Assembly: GCA_963932465.1 (NCBI GenBank)
Contig: OZ010794.1
Location: 442,743,502 to 442,807,501 of the forward strand
Direction of reading: 5' to 3'
Source: Maratus speciosus
Taxonomy: Eukaryota; Arthropoda; Arachnida; Araneae; Salticidae
Length of the DNA stretch: 64,000 nt
Made by a program: the position numbers and the translations under genes. The number at the start of each line of letters is the position of its first letter. The stretch's first letter is position 1. This document shows, piece by piece, positions 24,717-34,864 of this stretch. The notes under the pieces are model-generated. The model ran no database searches. It was not told where the DNA came from and saw only the letters and a program-made list of their open reading frames with translations.

Positions 24717-25513
24717 CAGGGTGTTTATAAAGTCCCGGACCCATTTTGATGTTTAATAACTCATAAAATAATGAAGATATAAACAAACATATGGCATTTA
24801 TTGATGAAATAACTCATATTTTCCTTTTCAGGTTTGAATATATTTACTTTTCTAAATATCGTCTGCGCATGTGGTTAATTTCAGATAATTTCATTTTCCA
24901 GTCTAAATATCTGTACTTTTCTAAATATCGTCTGCTTATTAATTGCATTTTTCTCTCTTTTGTTTTTGGCAACTATTGCAATGTTATGTTTACTTTTGAT
25001 GTGTTTGTTCTATATTACTTTTGTATGTGATGTTTTATTTGAGCAGATATTAAGGAGAATGCATACACCACAAGAGAAAGCACAAATTTTATGGTGGTTC
25101 ATAGAAACAAAATCGATAGTGCAAGCACAGAGAAATTGCAGAAGAATAAATTGCTGTCCAATTCCTAGGCCACCCAGATCACCTGATATAACGCCGCTGG
25201 ACTTTTTCCTTTGGGGATTTGTAAAGGACAATGTTTACAGGAGGAGAGTGTCGAACATTGATGACTTAAAAGCCAGAATTACAACCGCAATAGCCTCTGT
25301 GTATGCTGACATGCTGGCCACTATCTGGCGTGAAATTGACTATCGACTTTATATTCTCCGTGCGACAAAGGGGGCACACGTGGAATTTCATTGACAATGG
25401 TCATGAAACTTTTTGAGTCTATTTAACCATTTATGTTATTAATTTTAACCCATCTTTATTATTTTATGAGTTATTAAACATTAAAATGGGTCCGGGACTT
25501 TATAAACACCCTG
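24717..25513 (+). mobile_element. Internally deleted mariner-like transposon
   Basis: Termini CAGGGTGTTTATAAAGTC at 24717 and the exact complement ending at 25513, extending inward about 50 bp (CCGGACCCATTTTRATG, AACTCATAAAATAAT). TA flanks both ends (24715-24716 and 25514-25515). At 797 bp it is roughly half the length of a complete element. It sits in one arm of the foldback only, so it inserted after the foldback formed. Confidence 0.88.
25059..25394 (+). pseudogene. Deleted mariner-type transposase (N- and C-terminal pieces fused)
   Basis: An open frame from the ATG at 25059 encodes MHTPQEKAQILWWFIETKS, the N-terminal helix-turn-helix start common to a large arthropod mariner group. After about 30 residues it passes directly into RPPRSPDITPLDFFLWGFVK and AHVEFH at the C-terminus. 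The R-S-P-D-x-x-P-L-D-F-F-L-W block holds the last catalytic acidic residue. The central half with the first two catalytic aspartates is absent, so it cannot be catalytic. The frame stays open, which suggests a single in-frame deletion and not long decay. It is non-functional but possibly translatable. The frame is also open 33 codons upstream, but the upstream part is not family-like. Confidence 0.8.
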
Positions 25514-26600
25514 TATTTTGATTGCATTCGTGCATGCGCAGAGAAACATTTGTTAGTAAACCTGCTCATTTTTCATCCAGTTTTTATTATTTTTTAATTC
25601 TGATTGCAGAGTATTGTGTACAATGAACACAGTATATTACAATAAGCCACTTATTAATAATCTCGAGCTTGAACGCTTTTGCTACGTTAGTTTTTACAGG
25701 GTTATCCAAAAGATATTTGTTCTTTTTCAATTTGTTGACAGTCCCCTATGGGGTTTCGGGAAAAAATCTTCGCGGAAATATATGACCTATACTATACTGT
25801 TTACACACCTGCAGTTTCAGGTTAATTCCTCATGTATTTTTCTAGATATTTAACAAAACATCTAAAATTGCAAGTGACCGGTCACCTTTGGCCATATAGT
25901 GTACTCATGTGTAAAACGAAGAATTTCTGACAATTTTCAGCAAGTAAATTGAGGGGCAGGGGGTGGACTTTCAATTACAAAAAACAAAACAGGGCTCGCA
26001 CGCTGTTAAGCCACGCCCCATTTTGTAAGGACTCTACCATCAGTAATCGCATAAAACTATCTTCTAGCTAATGAATTGTGAAGAAAATAACCTTTATAGT
26101 AATACTGGTGGTAGATTACTCACAAAAATGTTGTGTGGCTTAATAGCGTGCAAAACCTGAAAAAAACTTTTAATATTGCAAAAGTCTGATTTTTTATGAG
26201 CATAAATATTAAAATAATACACGAAATATATAAATATCAGGGCTCCCAACACATTTTAGTCTCCTAAAAGTGGGAAAGGAGACCATTTTTATTTTAAAAG
26301 GGGACTTTGTGGGGACCATTTAAATTAAAAAAGGGGACTTTTGAGGGAGCATTTAAATTAAAAAAGGGGACTTTTGAGGGAGCATGTCTAAAGATACTGC
26401 ATCGAGTTTTCCTAAATATGCAAGCAAATTTTTAAAAAATACTCCCAAAAATACGTTAATTGGTTATCTTTACAAAGATGGGCCACTAAAAAGTACACCG
26501 AGCTAAATATTCTGCTGCAAGAAAATAGAAAGTATTCCAATATTCAGTACTCGCATTGATAATTCTCTTTAAAAGAGCTTTTAATTTAAATTGACGCTTT

Positions 26601-27336
26601 ATTAAGGGAAGACAAGACTGGGTGCAATTCTATGGTAAATATGCGAGCTTTAAGACCTTTTTTCTCAGAAACTACCTAACCGATTTTGATATAATTTGGA
26701 ATCCATATTCACTGCATTATGCTCAAGACTTATGGCAGATAGTTTTTTTCTGTGACTAAAACTTTTTATTTTAGGGAAATGTCAATTTTTCAGAAATTTT
26801 ATTAATTTTTTAAAAAATTGTCTGCCACATATGTATGCTGTTATCTTTATACTCTACTACAATATATATCAAAATCGCTCAAGTACTTTATGAGATAATG
26901 GGATTTTTACCGGAAAAATATGAATTTTCAGGAGATACAAAAAACAAATATTGACAATTCTCACTGTTTGCGAATAACAAATTGAGTTTTCTGATCACGT
27001 ATCGATAGAACACATGTGGGGAGTGTCAATAGTTGGTCAAAAGTTTGTACAACTTTTAAAACCTTATTGTTCAACTGAAAAGATGCCAACTTTTTGCATT
27101 TTGTTTTGTGTTGAACTGAGACTTGTATTTTTTGAGCTTGCATGTGTGTGTGTGTGTGTGTGTGTTACATAATGACAAAGCCAAAAAGTGTTTTTGAAGG
27201 AAGACAAGAATGGATGCAATCATAAGGGGGGGGGGGGGGGATGAGAGCTTTAAGACCTGTTTCCTCAGAAACTACCAGACTGATTTTAACGAAATTCTGA
27301 ACCCCTATTCACTGGATATATCTCAAGACTTACAAC

Positions 27337-27381
<45 letters not shown>

Positions 27382-27737
27382 ACCAAGACTTCTTATTTTA
27401 GAGCAATCACAATTTTTCAGAAATTTTCTATTTTCAGAAAAGTTTTTTCTGAAACTAATTACTTTTTTTTTTTTTTTTGACTGTACCCAGACACCTGCCA
27501 ACTTTTGAAAATGAAAAATCGTAGCATACAAAATTAAAATTAATCTGGAGGTTGGCTGGTTGGTTTTTCGTGTTTCGCAGTCATCTTTTGACATTCGTAA
27601 AAGGAATAAGGTTTCAGTCTTTCAACTCAATATAGTAAATTTTTTCCTCTGAAAATTTTTATACAATTTTTAGAGTTTCTTTTCGTTTCTCAAAGCGTTT
27701 ATTTATTTTTTATTTATTTATTTATTTATTTATTTTT

Positions 27738-27768
<31 letters not shown>

Positions 27769-28913
27769 GTAAAGGAGCCTGGCTCCAATTTTTTTAGCTC
27801 AGTGCAGTAAATTTTGACGAAATTTGCGATTTTTTCCCCACGATCATTTCAGGATATTCACAATTTATTTCCCACAATCGTAATTCACATTTTTCTATCA
27901 CGAGTCTTTGTTGAAATCTGCACTTTTTACCATGAACGTTTGAAGAATTTCACATTTTTTACCGCAATCCTTTGAGGAATTTTGCATTTTTTACCACGAT
28001 CATTTGACGAAATTAGTTTTTCCTTTTGGTGAAATTTGCGTTTTCTTACTGAACCTTCGATGGAATTTGTATTTTCTTACTGATATTTCGACGAAATTCG
28101 TATTTTCTTTCTGCGCAAATTTTGAAAAAATTCATGTTTTTTACCACGATCCTTTGACGAGATTGATTTTTTTTACTCGGTCATTTGTGGGTTTTTTTAC
28201 TCGGTCATGCACGATAGTTTATCGCAAATCGTGCGATTTTGCATACTATTTCAAACATTGCCCCTCAACCCCCCCCCCCGCCCCCCTCCCTTCAGAAATT
28301 CTTAAAATGGCACCCTTGTTTCTAAGGAAGGGAATTCCTGTATAAATATTTACAGAAACACTATTCACTCGTGGTTAATATACATAAAGAGTGTTTTATG
28401 TTAAGAAGTTTGTTTTGCAGCCCAGATTTTTTTCCATGAGCATTTTTTAATGTTCGAATTTTTGGACTAATGGCGAATTTTTTAAAACTTTCGGAAGTGA
28501 ATACTTTGAAATTTTGGAAATTTCAGAACAGAATCGCTCCTGAAAAGTATGCTGCGCGGGATAAAAATCACAACTAGAAACAAAAAATGCGTTTGTGTTT
28601 TTTTGTAAAAAATCATAGTTTAAGACCGATTTTCGTAACATCGTAGTTTATAGGTCCAAATCGTAGCAACTACGATTTTTTTGTAGCAGTTGGCAGGTCT
28701 GTGTACCACATATGATCTTATATTTGTACTCTACCAACAAAATATCAAACACAGGAATTAAAGTATATATAAACACTTGGATAAAGTTTAGTTACATATA
28801 ATAAATGAGTATAAAATGCTAGAGTAAAATTAAAATGAGTGGGTGTGGCGTCCCAGTCGTGTCTTCCCTTAGTGAGAGTAGGTGTGGCACCCCAGTCTTG
28901 TCTTTCCTTGAAT
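26601..28913. mobile_element. TIR element (AAGACAAGACTGGG) with duplicated ends
   Basis: The left end AAGGGAAGACAAGACTGGG (26604-26622) and the right end CCCAGTCTTGTCTTTCCTT (28893-28911) are inverted. A second left-type end with the same 140-bp follow-on (GAGAGCTTTAAGACC, CTCAGAAACTACC, CACTGGATATATCTCAAGACTT) begins near 27197. A second right-type end, CCCAGTCGTGTCTTCCCTT, lies at 28852-28870. The ends are therefore tandemly duplicated. A GT microsatellite lies at about 27143-27166. Target duplication is unclear. No coding sequence. Confidence 0.62.
27488..28701. mobile_element. CAGACCTGCCAAC minisatellite transposon, complete copy
   Basis: The left end CAGACACCTGCCAAC (27488; two extra bases relative to other copies) and the right end GTTGGCAGGTCTG (28701) are flanked by an exact 6-bp TGTACC (27482-27487 and 28702-28707). 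Subterminal TCGTAGCA occurs near the left end (27520) and three or more times near the right end (28630-28690). Between them are long T- and G-runs, a diverged 31-bp minisatellite (27810-28220) and the conserved 3' segment GCGATTTTGCATACTATTTCAAAC. Length 1.2 kb, non-coding. Confidence 0.88.
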
Positions 28914-29317
28914 TTTTACAATTATTTCTAATGATCAGGAAAAAAAACTGGGCATAGCAATGGATTCATGAAGGTTCAAAAAAATTTTTAAGCCAATAAA
29001 AAGAATATTTTTTTCAAAGAATTTCACTGATGTCTCCCCTTAATATTTATAACAGCAAAAAAATGTTTGCAATAAAATATAAACACTAAAAATTAATGCA
29101 TCTAAGAAAATATCAAATCAATTGTTAACCGAGTTGCACACTAGTAATTAGAAAGTATGGTGCATTTCTTCGAATTTAACACAGAATAACAGTGATCAGT
29201 GAAAAAATAAAAATAAAAGTGCCCAGTTAAACTGATGGCACTGAGCTAGGCTATTCACATTAATTGTAAAGTATACTCTTATTTCAAAGAATAATACCCT
29301 CGAAAAATAAATTAAGG

Positions 29318-29535
29318 GGGGGGGGGATTAGCACCCCCCCCCCCCCCACTGTTTCACATCTTTATACTTAACCAATGAGCCTCCAAATCTCATCAGGGAA
29401 GCACCTTATCAGAATGAACCTAGAAAAAAATTTGAAGCAAATCGGATATTTCTATCAAGAGTTATTGCGGTACGTACATACAGAAACGGCGAGCATATTA
29501 GCTATCAGGCTTTGATAGCATGTGAGCTAGAAAAG
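29318..29535. repeat. Single-unit copy of the 155-bp repeat with its tail
   Basis: TTTATACTTAACCAATGAG, then ATCAGGGAAGCACCTTATCAG, GAAGCAAATCGGATATTTC and the tail with CAGGCTTTGATAGCATGTGAGC. It matches the last unit and tail of 16493-17500. The C-run at about 29325-29348 corresponds to the variable homopolymer block of each unit. Confidence 0.78.
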
Positions 29536-29732
29536 TACAATATAACAGCACCTCCTGTTGAGTATTAAAATTAGATTAACTATTGATTAGATATTGTTAA
29601 TTATTAATCTCAAACATAAAATTTAGTTCCTTTGTACTACCCAATAAAAGCTGAAATACGCTATAATGTTAATCGGAAAAAGCATAGTATGGCAACATTA
29701 AGGTTAGCTGGGTGAATTAGTCCTCCAGATTT

Positions 29733-29806
29733 GCCCGGGATGGCTCAGTAGGTTGAGCATTGGCGGCTCCAGTCAAGACATCCTTGGTTCGAATCCTGGC
29801 CTGGAC
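29733..29806 (+). repeat. tRNA-derived sequence (SINE head or tRNA pseudogene)
   Basis: A 74-base cloverleaf can be drawn. Acceptor GCCCGGG pairs with CCTGGAC with one mismatch and one G-T. The D arm is GCTC-AGTAGGTT-GAGC. The anticodon arm TTGGC/GTCAA has a 7-base loop. The T arm contains TTCGAAT. Polymerase III boxes A (TGGCTCAGTAGG, 29741-29752) and B (GGTTCGAATCC, 29786-29796) are near-perfect. The anticodon loop lacks the invariant T33 and the T stem has mismatches, so a working tRNA is unlikely. SINE ends were not found. Confidence 0.6.
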
Positions 29807-30575
29807 TTTGGTAAATGGGATACAGTTTCAATTTTTAGCCCAATTCAGTAAATGTACTCTTTTCAATAAAGCTTATTACAGCAATTTTTGAATTTTTTGA
29901 CATTCATAAAAGGATTCCAGTTTCAATCTTTTCACAGAACTTATTAAATTTTGTCCTTTTTAATAAAAGTGAATTCCTATATCAATTTTTGAATTTTTTT
30001 TCTTACATTTTATGGCGATTTTTTTGAAATTCAGTTTCAAACTTCTAGCTTAATGTAGAAAAATTTTGTCCTCTAACTTGAATTTTTTGTGATTTTTAAT
30101 GAGATTTTCAATGCATATTTTAACATCTTTTCACATTGTGTGGCAATTTTTTGACATTCGTGAAAGAATTCCAGTTACAATGTTTTAGCTTGCTAGTAAA
30201 ACGCAGTATTTGACCTTTTGTGATTTTTAGAGTTTTTTGAGTTTTCCAGCCACAGAAAGGGGACCAAAATGCATAAAAGGAGACTAAAGGGGACCATTTT
30301 CCAAAAAAGGGTTTTTTTGGGGGGAAATAGGGGACTATTTGGGAGCCCTGAAATATACAAATAATATTAATTTATTATTTAAAAAATTTCAATGACTTGT
30401 TTTGGTTTACTTACTAATTTTTCACATTAGTAAGTGTAATCTTTGGTTTGATTTTGTGCAAAACTGAAATAAAAATTTAGGGGGTCGACTTATACGCAAG
30501 TTTGATTTTTTGCAGAATTTGAATTCAAAAGTTAGGGGGTCGGCGTATATCCGAGCATATACGGTATGTATACTC

Positions 30576-31607
30576 TAGGTAATTATTGATTATTATAAAT
30601 TTTTACTATGCCAATAGCTAAAGGGGGGGGAGGAAGGGGGGGGGGTCTTGTTCTTGAGCCTTGTTCTCTTTTTTTTTTTTACAGTTCTAGAATTGAATAT
30701 ACACAATAATGAAATCATACATAGAAGTTTAGATGATTACGTAAAATAATCTCAATAGTAAATCTGCAGATCAGGGGCTTCAACTTCAGTTCTGTAAATC
30801 AATTTTAATTTTATCGCACTTTACATACAAGCTGATGTTCTACAAGCTGCAAAGTAATTTTTTTAGAGTATATGCAGGGTGTCCTTTCTTATTGTTCAAA
30901 AATAGCTAATTTCCAAGAAGCTAGTTTTAGAGGGAGGTATAATTTTAATTGCTGAACTATTTCACAGGTTTTTCATCATGTGAAAATCCATTTCCATCAA
31001 AATAGTTACATTTTCTTAATATTATGAAATTAAATTTTTGCGAAGTTCTTGTGATCTATAAGTTATATTTAAAAAATCTGCTTATATGCTTTCACTTGTT
31101 AAACAGTAAATATTCCGATATTCTGTGCTCAAAACTTTCTGAATTGTGCGACAATGAATTTCATGAATTTTTAGTGATTTCTGTCATTAAAAATGCATTT
31201 TCTGTGTTTTGTACCAGAATGATACAACTGGTAAAAAAAATCATCAGTTTTTATCAAAAATAGTAGACAATTTAGCAACCTTTTTTTTTTAACGAAATCC
31301 ATAGTTTTTTTTTTCCCCCTCCTACATAACAGTCTGTTATATTTTGTAACTTGAAAAGAATCTGTCCTATTTGTCATTCCACAGTGGTGATAAATAATAA
31401 GATAAATATAATCAACAAGATAATTAAAAGCTGAAATGGCTGCAAAACAAAATGCTTTATCCAAAAACGAAAAAAAAAATCTGAAAATGTGAGAGGGATT
31501 TACAGCCAATTTATTACAAAGAGTACTTTAGGTTGAAACTTCCAATGAAAGAGAGGCATCAGACACTGGCGATAATTTCCTGACTCTCCTTCTGTCTCAT
31601 ATATGTA
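30576..31607. other. No recognisable gene
   Basis: Includes G-runs at 30615-30645, a segment inverted relative to 23284-23345, and a lone CAGGGTGTCC near 30873 that could be a transposon terminus. Otherwise unremarkable AT-rich DNA, probably intronic. Confidence 0.45.
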
Positions 31608-33319
31608 CAGTGGGTTGCCAAATTATTAGGGACAGTCATGAAGAATAGGTTTTGTGTTCAATATTAGGATATAATTTGAAAATAAACACTGTTTTTAAGT
31701 TTAAAAAGCTTTATTGTTATACTAATTTAAGTATTTACAAAGTATTATATGAAAAAAAACCAACAAAAATATAATACAGTCAATTTACCAATGTTAAATA
31801 AAGAATATTAATATTTGATGACATTTCCTTTGGCTTCGAGGAGTGCTTCGATGCATCTCGGCATGCTTTCTATGCAATTTCTGTCACTTTCTTTTATTTT
31901 AGGGCTGTGATGCCATACATTTATTAGTTTTTCGATGAGTTTTACCTTGTTTGTAATAATATCTTTGGCGATTTCCGCATGGTGATCTCCCACAAGTTTT
32001 CTATGGGGTTCGTGTCAGGAGAACAGCCAGGCCAAGGTAAAACTGGGATATTGTGGTCAGCCAAAAACTTTGTCACGCTTCTAGCTTTATGAAAAGGCAG
32101 TGAATTATGCTTAAACATGAACTCTTCACCACCTGGGAACCATTCTTCAATTTGCGGCAGCAGCTGAGTTTCCAGAACTTGTCTATACTGGTCTTGTCTC
32201 ATGGTTCCCTGGACAATGTAGAGGCGTCCAACCCCTTTAGCGCTTATGACAGACCACACCATTATTTTATCAGGGTGTTTACACTTTCCACGATGCAGTC
32301 AGAGCGGTATTTTTCGCCTGGGCGTCGCCTGACAAGGCTGCTTTTATCGGCTAAAATTTCAAAGGTTGATTCATCTGAGAAACACACGTGAAAAAAAATT
32401 AAATATATTAATAATTTAGAAATAAATGATTTTAAATGACTTATATAATAATTATCTTAACAATTGACCTTACTACAGTCATCAACTGTCTTCTGTCGGT
32501 ATTCACGAGCCCAGGCAATTCGCTTCTTCTTCATCGCTTCTGTCAACCGGGGTTTCTTGGATGAACGAGGACTTGTCAACCCTTCCTCCGCTAATCACCG
32601 ATGCACAGTTATCTTAGAAACTCGTATTCCAGATTCTTGAACGATCTGAGTAAGGAGTCCCAACTTTTCTTTCTGTTTCCTAAGCAGATATCCTGGATTT
32701 TCCTATCGGTACGTGGAGTTGTTATGCGTTTTCTTCCACTTTTACCTTTTCGTTTGGGCGAAAGTGGCTGGTTTTTGTCCAGATTTATTTTTATCCTGTT
32801 GGCTACTGACTTCAAAACTCCAACAAGTTCTACTATCTTTCCTTATTCATCCTTTGCGAATGACTCGTATTCAGAAGAAGGGTTTTTACCTCAGATTTTT
32901 TCCTAGGAGACAAATCAACCCCTAGACCCATACTAAAATCAATAAAAATAAAAAATAAATTAGAATCGTAAATAATTTCGCAAAATACAAATATTTAATC
33001 ATTAAAGGAAAGATAATACCCACATATAATTCTTAACTTTTCCAAAAAAAACCAAAGAATTTTGTTTAAATTGGAGAAAAGTGTATCCCACTATTGCGTG
33101 TGTAAAAGACTCAGCGTCTCTCCCGTTATTAAATTATTTATAGAAAGCAAACAAACCTTTTAACATACCAAAAGTAAATAAAAGCTGAATTATAGAGATG
33201 TTGAGAACGGTAAAATACATTCCTGCAACACTTAAACCACTTAGAGCCGTAGTCAAGTGCACCCAAAGTATAAATCTAGCAAAAAATATGACTGTCCCTA
33301 ATAATTTGGCAACCCACTG
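31608..33319 (-). mobile_element. Tc1-like transposon, full length, 1.7 kb
   Basis: About 33-bp near-perfect inverted termini starting CAGTGGGTTGCCAAATT (31608) and ending with its complement (33319), flanked by TA (31606-31607 and 33320-33321). The length matches a complete Tc1 element. The transposase pseudogene lies on the minus strand. Nearly perfect TIRs contrast with the damaged reading frame. Confidence 0.93.
31808..32931 (-). pseudogene. Tc1-type transposase pseudogene
   Basis: The ATG at 32931 begins MGLGVDLSPRKKSEVKTLLL. The N-terminal paired-like helix-turn-helix region follows with frameshifts (32609-32815: KGKSGRKRITTPRTDRKIQD, an AT-hook-like GRKR). The catalytic core starts with VCFSDESTF (first D, about 32370), then MVWSVISAKGVGRLYIVQGT. 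The second motif reads FMFKHNSLPFHKA, where the family has Q-D-x-A-P-C-H, so the second catalytic Asp is replaced by Asn. Then LPWPGCSPDTNPIENLWE (third acidic residue) and, after a frameshift, KLINVWHHSPKIKESDRNCI to the end. About 75 AT-rich bases (32396-32470) interrupt the region just before the first D. Frameshifts, stops and the lost Asp make it inactive. Confidence 0.9.
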
Positions 33320-34245
33320 TAAGTAAATTTTGTATGTATATATTATACCAGTAACAAAGAAAAAAAAAGTATGATTTTATTACAGGATATAGAACTTAGA
33401 ATTTTATGTAACATATTGTTAAATTATACACAAAATTTATCAAAATAAATCTTTATTCATTTGCTTTTTTAATAACTTCATTATTTTTACCTTGAATTGC
33501 TACTAATTCTACTTAATTTATTTATAATAATTTTATTTCTGTTTATCAAGTTAAAAGACTTGATGTTAGTTTTAAAAGTCAATCCTCTTATAATATCATA
33601 TTAATAATTGAAAACTATTTTGACAAAAACTGTCAAGATGCCACCCCCTCTCCCAAAAAATAAATAAATAAATATTTAAATCTAGCATTAGTTAGAAAAA
33701 ATATGGCACTTATGTTTATTTTGACAGGATATTGAGCGTCCAGAATTTACGAGTTGATTGAATATTAATAAAGTTTATCAGTCTCCAGATCATCTTTATG
33801 CTATATTATTTCTTTATATGTTTATATGTCTTCAAAATACATGCATATAAAAAAAAAAATCTAAGAAATTTTTTTTTCTCAAGTTTTTCAAAAAACACCT
33901 CTTTATTTATTTATTTTATTTATTTATTTATTTTTGAGAAAAGATTGACTAATAAATAGCTCATAAAAAATATTTAACAAAATAAAATGGGTGGTACATC
34001 TAAAAATATTTTTTCTTTTGAAATTCATACATGAAGTGTCAATTTTATATGAATATTCAAAAAATCTCAAAGAAAAATTTTTTTCTCAAGTTTTTCAAAA
34101 AACACCTCTTTAATTTTTTTATTAAGAAAAGATTGACTAATAAAGAGCTCATAAAAAAATATTTAGCAAAATAAAATGGGTAGCACATCTAAAAATATTT
34201 TTGTGAAATTCATATATGAAATGTCAATTTTATATGGGTATTCAA
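33320..34245. repeat. AT-rich sequence with a ~200-bp tandem duplication (33864-34245)
   Basis: 33320-33863 shows nothing recognisable. From 33864 two units of about 200 bp follow in direct order. Each contains TTCTCAAGTTTTTCAAAAAA, ACACCTCTTTA, AAAAGATTGACTAATAAA, AAATAAAATGGGT and GTCAATTTTATATG. The units differ by small indels, including a TTTA microsatellite in the first. Confidence 0.75.
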
Positions 34246-34864
34246 AAGTTCAAAAATTTAAAAAATATATTTGTTGTAAAAAGAAAATAAAAATTGGTAT
34301 TACTTTATAAAATAAATAATATAAAGAAAGGTCCGCCAAAAAATTTAACCCTTTTAATTATTTGGTAAAGAGTTAGGAAGTTTTTTGTAGAAACCATACA
34401 GAAAATCAACACTTTAAAAATGTCCATAGAAAAAGAAAAGTGTCACATGTGCAGATGCTTATAATTTGAAATATTTTAATTGGATTCAATTAAAATTTCA
34501 TGTGGTAGCATCTTATACATGTATGTTTTCATGTTCCAAGTTTCGTCAAAATCTGAGATGGTGGGTGACATTTTGTAAAATTGCTGGAGGATTTGACATG
34601 GAATGACCCTGTGTGGAATTTGGGGGAAAGCTATCAATTCCCTGATCCAAACAGAAAGTGCTTAGATTCAATGATATGTGAAAAGTATGTTCATACATAA
34701 ATAACACTACAGGTTTTTCTATGCAATGCTTATTTAAATATGGCTCATAAATTTGAACCTTTATCTTGAGTATTGAACCTTTGAAGTATGAATTATTTTA
34801 GATATTAATTTTTTTTAAGAATCATATGTCTGATAGCTTAGTGAAGTTACATTTTTGCTGCTCC
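34246..34864. other. No recognisable gene
   Basis: AT-rich, without supported open frames, termini or tandem repeats. It may be the 5' flank of the decayed pogo-type element suggested by 35965-36215. Confidence 0.4.

Larger units (their letters stand above)
23837..25900. repeat. Foldback element, ~2.1 kb, with mariner in the right arm
   Basis: The outer ends ACTATATGGCCAAAGGTGACC (first bases at 23837) and their complement (25900) begin a long inverted repeat. Further paired blocks are CACTTGCAATTTTAGA, CCTGAAACTGC, the TATCTTTTGGATAACCCTG block, AATAAGTGGCTTATTGTAATA, GATGAAAAATGAGCAGGTTT and, innermost, AGTCTCAAAAACATAGTTTG with ATGAAGC...GATGAGGGG. The centre is near 24540. The right arm is interrupted by the mariner at 24717-25513. 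The left arm has about 145 extra bases (24118-24262). No coding sequence belongs to the foldback itself. Confidence 0.85.
26238..30350. mobile_element. CAGGGCTCCCAA-TIR element, 4.1 kb, with nested elements
   Basis: Termini CAGGGCTCCCAA (26238) and TTGGGAGCCCTG (30350), flanked by an exact 6-bp AAATAT (26232-26237 and 30351-30356). Subterminal GGGGAC and GGAGAC motifs recur inside both ends (26275-26395 and 30255-30335). It contains the element 26601-28913, the 155-bp-type repeat, a tRNA-like sequence, and a tail of repeated CATTCRTRAAAGRATTCCAGTTTC blocks (29880-30190). No transposase was seen. Confidence 0.75.
25901..30575. repeat. Host repeat of the nested stack (split by insertions)
   Basis: Flanks at 25910-26237 and 30351-30575 resemble one repeat also seen at 51041-51240: TTTCTGACAATTTTCAGCAAG with a G-rich block, AATATTGCAAAAGTCTGA, then TTGTTTTGGTTTACTTACTA. 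It ends in GGGGGTCGACTTATACGC and a TATACGGTA terminus (30545-30571), comparable to TACTGTATATACCCGCGTATA at 51031-51052. The left end is lost at the foldback border. Two insertions, 26238-30350 and those inside it, separate the halves. Confidence 0.55.

Noticed and set aside
27342..27380. Long poly-T tract as a retrotransposed poly(A) tail
   Set aside because: No LINE or processed-gene sequence precedes it, and it lies inside a TIR element at a position where the sister end also has a T-run.
31024..31263. 79-residue open frame
   Set aside because: AT-rich composition, no domain, no splice signals, not conserved with anything I recognise.
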